DNA of 64,000 nucleotides, from assembly GCF_030272615.1 (NCBI RefSeq), contig NC_081414.1:519385185-519449184 (forward strand). The letters run 5' to 3'. Source of the stretch: Cryptomeria japonica (taxonomy: Eukaryota; Streptophyta; Pinopsida; Cupressales; Cupressaceae). Shown one piece after another: positions 50,302 to 61,143 of the stretch (positions are counted from its first letter, which is position 1; the number at the start of each line of letters is the position of its first letter). The notes beneath the pieces were generated by a model. It ran no database searches. It had not been told where the DNA came from and saw only the letters and a list, made by a program, of their open reading frames with translations. The translations under genes and the position numbers were made by a program.

Positions 50302-52119
50302 TCAGTTGGTTACAATCTGAACAATATCTGCCAAAACTAGATTTAGGCTCTGCATGAATTTGTTGATGTTGGAGAGAATGGTCTTAGTCTGCTAGATCAT
50401 GCCAGTTAGATAGTGAATTTGTTGTTTCAGTGATTGTTCTCCTGGAACCATTGTCTTAGATAACTCAACCCGCTGAGTAATGAGAGTCCAATTTTGGACC
50501 AAGTTTACTTTTGAGTTCTCGGGCTTTTGACCTTATCCTTTCTTTCTTTTTCTGAAGTTTCTCTAACTTCTAAAAAACCACCATTTCCTGCTCAAAAACT
50601 GAGTTAAGTCCTGAAGAACCTATCAAATTATCTGCAATATCATTGATTTCTTTCTGTATCTTCTTGATTTCTTCATCTTTATTCTCTATCAAACAATGAG
50701 GTTTTCATGCTTCTCTATATAGCTCCTTATACTCTAAAATTGTTGAGTTGAGTACCGGTAATAATGAATCCATATGCTCATTACAGTTTTTGATGGTTTT
50801 CTCAAAGAATTCTCCTCTCTCTTTATCTACTCTTTCCTTTATAGTATCCTCATTCACCTTATCTATAGTTATGACATTTTGAGTAATGAATTTGGACATT
50901 GTGTCCAATTTACCTAAAGAATCATTAATGTGATCTATCTTACAGGTAGGTGCAATCATTTTCAAGATAGGTATTATTTTATCAATAGCCTTAAATACTA
51001 AGGCATTACAATCTATTATCCTCTTGATAGAATCCAATAGAACCTCTGTTATGTAATTAGTATGTCTAAATTTACCTGTAGATGTGCTTGGTTCTGCTAT
51101 GAATTTCCTCTCAATAGATGCTCGCCCAATTACCTTCACTATTTCCTCTTTATTTCCATCAGTTGCTTCCACATTACTTACATTTTCTACTAGTTCCTTT
51201 GTATGTGTTTGTACCTCTGCTTTTGATTTTTCAGTCTGTACCAGTACCTCTTCAACTTCCAGTTTCTCTGATTTTGGTTGCTTTGTGTTAGTCACCTTAT
51301 CCTCTATTGGTTTCTCAGTCTCCAGTTGCTCTACTTGTGTCTGTATCTCACTCTTTTGAGAGTCAACATTGTGTGCCGATAACTCAGAGACCTTACTAAC
51401 CTTAGCATCATCTACCTAAAACTCTACAGTCTCTTTATCCACAACAATGTTTATGTCATGTGTATCCACATTCATGGTGAAAAGTATTTCAGACTTTGGG
51501 TTAGTATCATCATGAGTTACTTCATCACTTCCCTTATTTGGTTGATTTTTTGTATGTATAGGTGATGTTGAAGTTAATGGAGGGGTGTCCTGAGCTAGTG
51601 GAGGGATGTTATCTATTACCTTTATAGCAGGTACACCACCAATCTTGCCTTTCCCTTTGTCCTTTCGGTACATCTTATCAAAATATTTGTTTATTTTCTG
51701 TCTTTCCTTTTCCTCTTTCTTTTCCCTTTCAACAAAAAAGATATCCCATTTGTCCGCAGACTCATCAGCAATCTCCTTAACTCTACCAGCCATTAGGCTT
51801 ACTTGTTGGTGTCTGCTGACAAAAACTGACCAATTTTCCTCAGAGATTAGCTCATCAATTTCCTCTCTAGAGTTTATAGGGTGCACTGCCAATAATGCTT
51901 CAACTTTTAGCATTTTATCTAGTTCCATCACTAACATTCTTCTAGCTTCTAGCCTTAAATAAAAGTCATTTGGTATATCCTCTACAACTTCAATCAAAAC
52001 CTTTTTATAGATATCTAAATGTAAAATTAAATTGGCCTCTATAATGTCCTTATCTGAATCTTTGTAGGATTGATAGTACTTATTCACATTGCAAAGATTT
52101 CCATCTTGTGTGATCTCAT
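50302..52119 (-). pseudogene. Copia-M extra ORF: lysine/glutamate-rich, probably coiled-coil protein, degenerate
   Basis: A single minus-strand frame spans 52119 to about 50480 with only three stops: TAG at 51416-51418, TGA at 50705-50707 and a TAG near 50570. Beyond about 50480 the frame shifts and runs to a TGA at 50302-50304. The product would exceed 590 residues. It is highly charged, with helix-prone stretches such as FVEREKKEEKERQKINKYF, a Pro/Thr/Ser-rich spacer, a Glu/Lys/Val-rich middle, and a C-terminal part with IKRIIDCNALVFKAIDKI. I see no RT, integrase, protease, zinc knuckle, signal peptide or membrane segment. Its place between pol and the polypurine tract is where some plant copia lineages (Sireviruses) carry an extra ORF. 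Function unknown. The N-terminus is cut by copia-P. Confidence 0.6.
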
Positions 52120-53184
52120 TGTTGGTATTTTGGTATGATTTTGTCATTGATGTCAACACCTACTGAAACACTAGCACTTTGGAGATCCAACAACATTCAC
52201 CGGCAAGCAAGTAACTATTGCACAGTTACTAGTATATGGTTCATCAATAGGATATAATGTTCACCGGCACTTGGAATGATATGGAAGACACTTGGTAATG
52301 TCAAAGACATCATGTGGACACTTTGTTTTGAAGAATTAATCATTGATATATTCATATTTGCATATTTGCTTTTACCGGCAAATAGGTCTAGGGTTACCTA
52401 GGGTTACACCGTCACATTTATCTTTTCCAGATCAGTATGGCACACTACGGAGATGATTTATTATTGTTGTAAATGCATTAAGCAGACATGTTCAATTAGT
52501 TATTGCATCGGATATTATATTATTTGTAAAATGTTTTTATTGTAATATCTTGTAGAGCCGACCTACTAAAATTGGTCTTAGGTTATGATATAAATGTAAG
52601 ATCTTATTTGTAAGATCAAATGTGGAATGCAAAGAAGAATTGTGAGAAGGTATATGCGAGATTAAGTAGAGGTATACACGAAGACATCATTTGAAGGTGA
52701 AGCTAGGTTTTTGTAAAAGCATATCAACATTACACCGGTACTGAATCTAGCATATGAAGATGTTATTTTGTGCAGTACATTCTTATTGGATTTAACCATC
52801 CAATTGTAGTCAGTGTGACTCCCATTTTGTGATTGAGCAGTGAGCTCTAGGCTGTTGGCCTTTCTACATGTGCAAACCCCATTTATGTACACCTACTATC
52901 TATAGTAGTATCATCTGATTGTGGCTAAGCTTTCCCACCATGGTTTTTCCCCTTATAGGGTTTCCACATACAAATATTGGTGCTATGTGTTGTGGATGAC
53001 TTTATGTTTATATTTCATGCATTAATCTTTACCGGTATAGCAATTTACTGTTAACACTGTCTACCGGTATACTTAACTAGTTTACCGGTATTAAGAATTA
53101 AGTTGGTTAAATGGTTTTGGTTTAAATTTATTAGATAACTAATTCACCCCCCCTTCCCTTCTCAGTTGTCTCTAGGACCTAACA
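52120..53184 (+). repeat. 5' LTR of copia-P (1065 bp)
   Basis: TGTTGGTATT at 52120 to GGACCTAACA at 53184, with the PBS two bases on. The start is embedded in the copia-M frame, which fixes the insertion point. It contains several ACCGGTA-type motifs. The minus-strand frame at 52662-52892 is a chance ORF. Confidence 0.85.
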
Positions 53185-53186
53185 AT

Positions 53187-53198
53187 TGGTATCAGAGC
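53187..53198 (+). other. Primer-binding site of copia-P (tRNA-iMet type)
   Basis: TGGTATCAGAGC, exact complement of the initiator tRNA-Met 3' end, two bases after the LTR. Confidence 0.92.
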
Positions 53199-53240
53199 TT
53201 AGCCCTCTTTTGCAGAAGTTTAACAACTTGAGGAGATCCA

Positions 53241-54330
53241 ATGTCTACTAATTATTTCAGGAAGGATAGTCCTAAACTTGATGGAACCAACTATGGGATA
53301 TGGAAGATCAGGATGGAGACACATCTAAATTGCATTGCTAAAGATATCTGGGAAGTTACCAAGAATGGTTATACTACTGTTGTAGCTAGTCAGACTGCTC
53401 CAACTACCTTAGCTAAAGATGAAGAGAATGATTGCAAAGCAAGAGAAGCACTTTTGAGCGCATTATTAGATCAACAAATAATGGGATTATCAGATAGGTC
53501 TACTGCTAAATCTATTTGGGATCATTTGGAAACACTGAATGAAGGAGATTCCACAGTCAAGATTGCAAAACTTGAAAGCTTCCGAGTCAAGTATTAACAT
53601 CTGAAAATGGAAGAAGATGAAAGGATTTCTGCTTTTATGGAAAGAGTAAATGAAATTGTTTTGGGTATTAAATGTTGTGGAGGAACCTTGAGTGAAGATG
53701 AAATTGTTTCAAAAATCATAAGAGGATTGCCACGGGCATATAAAATGAAGGTTACTGCTATAAATGAGTTGAGAACAATGCCTAATACATCATTAACTAG
53801 GGATACATTGATTGGAAAACTTTCAGCTTTTGAAATTGAGGAATTTGGTCCTGTTGCTACTATAAAGATAGATTTGGCCTTTAAAGAATCAACATCATCT
53901 ACTCCATCATTTGACAAATCAGACTGGAAAGCCTTTTATGCAAGAGAACTTGAAGAAACTAGGAAGGAGAATGAAGAGCTTGAAGAACTTGAAGTACTAT
54001 TTGCAAGGAAAATGCCAAAAGGTCTAGTTGGAAGTAAGTATGAAGGTAAAGAACCCTTTAAATGTTTCAATTTCAATAAGATTGGTCATATGGCTTCAAG
54101 ATGCCCTGATAGACATACTAGACTAATAGAAAAAGTGAGAAGAACATACAAGCCTAATCCTGAATATCAGAGATACAGATTTAAGAAGAACAAAGACAAA
54201 TCTTGCTACATTGCTGATGAAGGTGTGATTGATGATTCTGATGAGGATCCAACAGACAATGGATGTGTTTTTGTTCCTATAACAGAAGATCAACCGGCAC
54301 CTACTGCTCAACCGGTAGAACAAGCCCTAG
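53241..54330 (+). pseudogene. Copia-P gag, degenerate
   Basis: Gag polyprotein starting MSTNYFRKDSPKLDGTNYG, with the UBN2-type core (YGIWKIRMETHL, LRTMPNTSL). TAA at 53595-53597 interrupts it; the same frame resumes at once (ISAFMERVNEIVLGIKCCGG). The zinc knuckle at about 54063-54104 reads CFNFNKIGHMASRC, so the second Cys of CX2CX4HX4C is Phe. A Lys/Arg-rich and then acidic linker follows. Gag and pol share a frame, as usual for copia. Confidence 0.9.
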
Positions 54331-56753
54331 TAGCTAAAGTTGAAGTAAAGGATGAATGGATCATTGACTTAGGATGCTCACATCGTATGACAGGAGACAA
54401 AGGTAAATTCTTGAACTTTCAAGAATACAATGGAGGTTTAGTAAGATTTGGAGATGACAAAGCCTGTTCAATCAAAGGTAAGGGTTCAATATCTCTTGAT
54501 GGTAAGCATAACACTGACAATGTCTACTATCTTGAAGGATTAAAGCATAATCTTTTGAGTGTTGGTCAATTAGTTGAGAAGGGATTTCAGTTACAATTTA
54601 AAAATGGAAAATGCAAAAACTAGTTTGGAAATTGCAACCAGTAATCAGACTAGAGGTAATATCTTTCATTTGAACAATGGTGAAAAGGCATGTGTGATTG
54701 CACATATAGATGAAAGTTGGTTATGGCATAAGAGACTATGTCATGTAAACTTTGATTGCATGGTAAAAATTAGTACTTCTAAGGTAGTTAGAGATCTACC
54801 TAAAATTATGAAACCTCAGAACACAATTTGTAAGGAATGTCAATTTGGAAAACAAGTTAGAGCTAGTTTCAAAAGTATTCCAAAAAAATCCAATAATGCT
54901 CTTGATTTGATTCACACTGATTTATGTGGTCTAGCTAGAACTAAAAGCTTACAAGGTGATAGATATTTCATGCTAATTATTGATGATTATTCTACAATGT
55001 GTTGGGTTACTTTTCTCAAAGAAAAATGAGAAGCACTTGGAAAGTTCAAACTGTTCAAAACAATGGTTGAAAATGAAACCGGTAAGCAAATCAAATGTTT
55101 AAGATCAAATCAAGGAGGAGAATTCACATCTAAGGACTTTAATACATTCTATGAAGTGAATGGAATCAAAAGACAATTATCAGCATCTTGGACACCACAA
55201 CAAAATGGAGTTGTTGAAAGGAAAAACAGAACTATCTTAGATGCAACAAGAAGTATGTTATCTGAAGCAAATTTACCACATGTATATTGGAGAGAAGCAG
55301 TTAGCACTGATATCTATACATTCAACAAAGTTCACATCAAAGGTGAAACTGGTAAGACCCCTCATGAACTATGGTTTGGTAGTACTCCTACTCTTAAGTA
55401 TTTTAGAATTTTTGGAAGTAAATGTTATATTAAAAGAGATGAGTATATTGGTAAATTTGATCCTAGAAGTGATGAAGGAATATTTATTGGTTATTCATCT
55501 AAGAGCAAGGCATATAGATGTTTTAATAAGAGATTGTAGAAAATTATTGAGAGCACAAATGTAAAGATTGATGAACAATTCAGAGGAACTTCAAGGTATA
55601 TAGACTCTGAATCGACAGCATAAATTGTGACAAATGAACCTACACTAAATCCACCAGTACAGAATGAAGATCGAGTTACCTCGGTACCATTAGAGGATTC
55701 CACAGTAATTGAAGAACAACAACAAACTAAGACACCCTGGTATGTAAGATTGAATCATTCTGAAGATCAGATAATTGGAAACAAATTTATAGGAGTTATG
55801 ACAAGAGGAAGATTGGCAAATGAAGAGGTATGTCTTATTTCTCAAATTCAACCATCATCTATCAATGAGGCATGTGAAGATAAATTTTGGATTAAAGCTA
55901 TGGAAGAAGAACTAGGACAAATTGAGAAAAATAATACTTGGACATTAGTTCCCTGGCCTAAAGATAAAAATGTAATTGGAACCAAATGGGTATTTAGAAA
56001 CAAACTTAATGAAGATGGTAAGGTTGTCAGAAATAAAGCAAGACTAGTGTGTAAGGGATATTCTCAAAAAGAAGGAGTTGATTACAATGAAACCTTTGCA
56101 CCGGTAGCTATAATTGAGGTAGTCAGATTATTCTTGGCTTTTGCAACTCACAAGAACTACAAAGTTTATCAAATGGATATTAAATGTGCATTTTTGAATG
56201 GAGATCATGAAGAGGAAGTATATATTGAACAACCTGATGGATTTTCTTTGATAGATGACAATGATATAGTTTGCAGGTTAAGAAAAGCTCTATATGGATT
56301 GAAACAAGCCCCAAGAGCTTGGTATGCAAGGTTGGATAAGTAACTTTTAAAGATTGGTTTTACTAAAGGAAATGTAGACAACAATTTATATTACAAAATA
56401 ACTAATGATCACATCTTGATTATAGAAGTATTTGTTGATGATATAATCTTTGGAGGAGAAGATGGATTATGTAAATAATTTTCTATTAAAATGCAGCAAG
56501 AATTTGAAATGTCTATGATTGGAGAAATAAAATTCTTTTCAGGATTGCAGTTTTCACAGACTGATAAGGGTATATTTTTGAGTCAATCCAAGTACTTGAA
56601 AGAATTGCTAAAGAAATTTGGGATGAAGAACTCTAAACCGATAGGCACACCTATGACTACAAATGACAAATTATCTCAAAGGGATGAATCTACACCTGTT
56701 AATACAACTAGATACAAATCTATGATAGGAGGTTTACTGTATTTGACACAAAC
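54331..56753 (+). pseudogene. Copia-P pol (protease, integrase, RT), degenerate and truncated
   Basis: Protease: DEWIIDLGCSHRMTG near 54350-54395, where the active triad reads D-L-G instead of D-S/T-G. A one-base frameshift lies near 54620. GAG-pre-integrase and zinc region: WHKRLCHVNF and CKECQFGKQ. Integrase core: Asp in HTDLCG, then LRSNQGGEF where the second catalytic Asp is Asn, then Glu in NGVVERKNR. RT: NTWTLVPWPKDKNVIGTKWV, MDIKCAFLNG, YGLKQAPRAWY and the active site FVDDIIFGG at 56431-56457, intact. Stops: TGA 55027, TAG 55537, TAA 55621, TAA 56341, TAA 56476. The 3' end is lost at the gypsy-J junction. Confidence 0.93.
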
Positions 56754-58323
56754 AGTAATGCCTCATCAGGAAACCTAAAGGAAAACATCATAATCTATGC
56801 AACTAAGGGTGAAATAAATTATTATTTTTTTGATTAAGTGCATGAATTAAAACTTAGTACATCTAATAACACAGCAGAAGTCTAACACCTAAATTTCCTA
56901 AGGGTTACCAACGAATATTACTTCGTAAATTAAATATTTAAGATAAAATTTCCACAATGAAAGAATTCAAAATACTTCAAATCAATCATATAATATATAC
57001 AAAAGAATTAAGTAATTGAAATAGCATACATTACAATGTTTCTTTTCTTACAATATTTGAAAATACATGTTTTCAAAAAAATTACATCATGAGCTAAAAT
57101 GTTACAAAATTAAAGTTACATAAAGTTTCTTTTCAAGACCTCTAGTTTTCAACTGAATAATGGTTAGGAACAAGAGCTAGTACATGAACCACGAACTAAG
57201 AAAATCAGTGAAGTCCTTCCTCACCTGAAGATACGTTCCAGTACATCCGATGGGAAGTGACACTACCACCCAACCATGTGATTCCGAAAAGGAACCACCC
57301 CACTGTGCTAGAGATAGTAGATAACCCTCAAGCAAGCAAAATAAAACAAGAACGAAAGGACTACAAGACTCCACTCACAATCATGTGACCCAACTCACAA
57401 AACACTACTGACTCTAAGGAGAAAGTGTCATCGCATGTCTTACGGTGGATACCATGGTACAGCCTCCATAGGTCCCGGCCCCCATCCTAGGTTTTCCTGG
57501 TAATCTCTCCCGAACCTTCACTTCCAACTAAGACTCATGTGGACCTTACCAATCCTCTCACAAAGACAAGGTGGTAAGTTTTCCATTCCAGGCCTTCTCG
57601 CTACATTATGAGCCCTGTACTAGAACTCACCTATGTGCGAGGCACATTATTTTATTTAACTTTTATTCTACCCTTCCCTAATCATTTATTAGATTTTCAC
57701 TTTCTTAACCAACTTCCAACGGGTTATATTGTCACCACTTCAGGCACGGCCCCCGCTCGAAAGCCACTCTCTCTCTTAGGACACTATAGGATAGTTCTAT
57801 CTATGGAACTCTATGGCAACATAGACAGCCATACCCAATTCTGACCTACCTCAGATGAAAGATACATAATTACTAACCTAAGGTTGACCATTACGAACAA
57901 CTCACAGTGGCTCATTTCCTTAAGGTTATACATCTAAATAACTAGCCAAAACATAGTACACAAGACATACTGACAACATGACTCATTGTACTTAGCTGCG
58001 ACCACCATATAAACAAGGCAATCTTATGTACCAACACCTATCACACAATTTACTTGCAGAACGAATATACGTTGCCAAGACACAAAGAACAATTTGGTCA
58101 GTATAACACAAAATTTAACACTTATTAACATGTTTAAGAGTTCAATTACTCTTGTTAACTACTATAGGTATGCAACCTCAATAATTTCCACTTATACCAT
58201 AGACTAAGATCAAAATAGATATATTTATTTCATCAGAGAAGTCTTACAAGAAGACATAATACATTTCTCAATAGAATAATGTCTATATTTTTATTTTTAT
58301 TTTTTTGACACTAGAGTGTTCCA

Positions 58324-58719
58324 TCATTCTTCCAGAAAAAATAGAGAAGTGCACTCGTCAAACTCTACATGATCTAAAGGAGTATATCCTTCCAATTTTC
58401 TTTCACTCAGGGGAAAGTACCCCACAGACTCATTATCACTTAAGGGGCTATACCCCTCCGACGAGTCAGAACTTATAACTATCGACTTTTCTGGCGAGCA
58501 CTCTAGCTTGGCTTCTTTTCCTTTTTCAATAGTAACTTCTTTAGTTGGACTCTGAGTAGGACCCTTTTCTATCTCTTTGCTCTCTTCAGGAGCTGGGTTC
58601 TCTTCAGTAGGGTTGTCATCCACAACAGGCTTGACAGGTGTTAGAGAATCTTTCTTGACTTTCAAGTAATGAGCATATCCTGCTACGGATTTGTGAGTTG
58701 TCTGTTTGACAAATACCAT
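58324..58719 (-). CDS. Hypothetical 131-residue ORF in the gypsy-J LTR
   Basis: A frame of protein-like composition on the sense strand of the element. The middle is Glu/Pro/Lys/Ser-rich (NPAPEESKEIEKGPTQSP). Near the end are three repeats spaced exactly 11 residues: GYSPL at 89, GYFPL at 100 and GYTPL at 111, so the DNA has a 33-bp period. No known domain, signal peptide or membrane segment. The upstream TGTTACAG two bases before the ATG resembles a 3' splice site, so it could be an exon. LTR H has no counterpart at the same distance from the LTR end. It may be a captured gene fragment, an LTR leader ORF or chance. Confidence 0.35.
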   Translation of the reverse strand: MVFVKQTTHKSVAGYAHYLKVKKDSLTPVKPVVDDNPTEENPAPEESKEIEKGPTQSPTKEVTIEKGKEAKLECSPEKSIVISSDSSEGYSPLSDNESVGYFPLSERKLEGYTPLDHVEFDECTSLFFLEE

Positions 58720-59310
58720 CTCTGTAACATATCAACAGTAAGCCATTACTTCCCAGACTCTCCTAGAGCAACATCTAAAGAATCTTAACAACTAGGCTTT
58801 AAAGCAAACATAATTCCTTTTATAAAATAATCAAGTGTGCAATATGTACAAAATTTCCACAACTATAGCTATAATACAAATACACTTAATATCCTATTAT
58901 TTTTCATGAACTAATCAAAACAATAATTTAATACTTTTACCGAAAACATTATCTAAACCATAAACATTACTTATCACTAAGACTCATAATAATAATGTTC
59001 CAAAACTAAATATATTCCAGACCTTATGCAGTGTTATCCCGTATGCAAGATCTCTACGTCCTTCTATCGAATGATAGCGCGCCTTGCGAACCTTATCTCC
59101 GATAGACACCAATCCCAAAAGAAAACAACTCTCTCTTTGCTTCTTCCTAAAATATTTCCACTATCTCACTATAATGCCACCTAAAATACTCTCTCTATCT
59201 ATCTATTCTACTCTACCTTCCTCTTCCATTCCAATTCTCTCCTCTCTAGTTCCCCATCCTCCCTTCAATGCAAAATGAAATTCACTTCCCATTTCCTTAC
59301 TCCCCACCTC

Positions 59311-59318
59311 TATTTATA
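59311..59318 (-). promoter_or_regulatory. TATA box in gypsy-J 3' LTR
   Basis: TATAAATA on the minus strand, 1.79 kb into the LTR, followed downstream by a purine-rich (GA) stretch and upstream, near 59750-59880, by a GC-richer block with the palindrome CCCTTTATTAAAGGG. The predicted start would be near 59285. Confidence 0.5.
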
Positions 59319-61108
59319 CTAGAATTTACACCCAACCTCTCCTACATCTAAGGCTCGGTTATGGAGTTGATGAGGAGTCTTTTAATGAACTTATTTCAGT
59401 TACATCTTCACTCTACAGTTATGCGCCCAAAAATTGTGGTAGAATGATACAAATGAGGGAAGGAACAACAAAATATAAGCCAACTATCAAACACATAAGT
59501 GTTTGTTATGGGCAAAATAATAGTCTTCGCTACCAAGTCGACTTACTCCTATGTCACATATGCCTCGCATTAAACTTACCACTCGGTGTCCCTTCATACA
59601 TAGTCGCCATTATCGCCATTATCGCCATGCAGAGTTGGTTTGTTTACAAACTGTATTACTATGCCTCCACCACATTGACCAAGTTGGAGTTCGGTTGCAT
59701 CATGAAGGGGGAGTGGCAGTTTAACATTTTGAATAGCGAGAGGGGAGGGGTATCTTTATTTGCTGTATTGGCGTGACCAAAGGAGGAGAGGTAACATGCG
59801 CCTATGAGGGAGGAGGGTGGTTGGTGGTAATACTGACCCCTCCCTTTATTAAAGGGGGTGGTCGATATTACTATAGACCACTCTTTATATTATATATTAT
59901 TTCTCCATATAAACCCCACCACCACCTTTTAAAATAACATTTGTTTTATTTTTCTTTACGTGTTTTATTTTAATTTCATTATTATATTTTGATAATTAAT
60001 TAATAACTTCCATTACAATATTTAAACATTAATCTTCATAGCAATTTACGTTTAAAAATATATATATATACTTTGATTTCAAATACTTATAACTAATGAC
60101 TTTTTCCATATAGATTTATATTCGAACAATCGAATTATATATATATATATATATTACTCGTTCGAAAAGCATATTAAATATAATATATTTATAATTCTAA
60201 CTATATACATGCATAATCCAAAAACACAATAATCCGATGGGCGATATCAACTACTGATAATACAATCACCTTATCTTAACTCCAATAACTACTTATAAGT
60301 GACTATTTCCCTCCGTGTATATAATGTCCTTACATATATTTAAACGATCAAATTGCAACTATTGAGCTAACAAGCTGATAAAATTCATATCAACTCATAC
60401 CAAGATATTAACTCATCTTTTGCAAACAATGTTAAGTCACTAGATCACTTGACTCTTGTAGACGTAATAAACGTAGCAATTAACAATGACATACAATAAT
60501 TGGGAACACTAGACATGCAAACTGAGCAAGCATCATGCGACTTTTATAAAGATCAAACAATAAAATATGAAGACCAAACCAATTGATAGAACGACTAACT
60601 GAAGGCACTCACCCGAGTGTAACTGACTAAAAATAGGGTCAACTACTATCTCCTTCACTTCCATCGGAAAATATAAGGCATGCTCAGACTTGTGTAGCTA
60701 GGTGGAGAGGATACCCCGTACCTACTCGGTACTTGTACTTGCAACATCCTGCATCACCGACCACACATGCATATATATATATAGAAATTACAACATACAC
60801 ACCGATGAAGGATAATCACGACGTTCCCTATCTCATCGAGATGAGTGAAGGAAAATCATCCCCTTGCATCCCATACACTCACAGATACACAACACACAGT
60901 GCATAGATGAAGTAAAGCATTAGTACATAGAAATGAACCATATAATGCCATAAAACATAAGTACAGAAATACTACAAATAAATCATACATCTCATAATCA
61001 GATAAAACATGGAACAATGTTATATAATTTTGAATAACAAATGATGATAATGTATCCATTGAGAATAACAAGAACAAAATATGAGTTCCAACAAGTAGGG
61101 GTACTACA

Positions 61109-61121
61109 TTCTCCCCCCCAA
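61109..61121 (-). other. Polypurine tract of gypsy-J
   Basis: CTTGGGGGGAGAA on the minus strand directly before TGTAGTACCCC, nearly the same as the tract and junction in LARD-1 at 9553-9575. Confidence 0.88.
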
Positions 61122-61143
61122 GACTAGGCTTAATCTTGGAAGC

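Larger units (their letters stand above)
49251..52119 (-). mobile_element. Copia-M: minus-strand copia-type fragment (3' part)
   Basis: The minus-strand order is ORF relic (52119-50302), polypurine tract (50081-50091) and 3' LTR (50080-49251). The end of the LTR and the PPT style (AAAGGGGGAGAT before TGTTGGCATT) are typical of plant copia elements. The 5' portion with gag-pol is absent because copia-P interrupts it at 52120; it may lie beyond the window. Confidence 0.75.
52120..56753 (+). mobile_element. Copia-P: plus-strand Ty1/copia element, 3' end removed by gypsy-J
   Basis: 5' LTR 52120-53184, tRNA-Met PBS, and gag-pol from 53241 in the copia order (integrase before RT). The coding region stops abruptly at 56753 in the sequence GGLLYLTQT, just after the RT core, where the LTR end of gypsy-J begins. 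RNase H and the 3' LTR are absent from the window. The reading frame is broken by six stops and one frameshift. Confidence 0.92.
56754..61108 (-). repeat. 3' LTR of gypsy-J (4355 bp)
   Basis: Minus strand TGTAGTACCCCTAC at 61108 to GAGGCATTACT at 56754 (terminal CA changed to CT). It shares the last 20 bases and several internal blocks with LARD LTRs and LTR H. It contains a TATA box, an open frame with 11-residue repeats, and short AT runs near 60057 and 60138. Confidence 0.88.

Noticed and set aside
51084-51962. Ser/Phe-rich plus-strand frames (51084-51359, 51606-51962)
   Set aside because: They are antisense shadows of the copia-M charged ORF.
53594-54323. Minus-strand frames opposite copia-P gag
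   Set aside because: Antisense shadows of the plus-strand gag-pol.
59444-59776. 110-codon plus-strand frame in the gypsy-J LTR
   Set aside because: Antisense to the element and overlapping the upstream promoter-like region; a short hydrophobic stretch but no motif or support.
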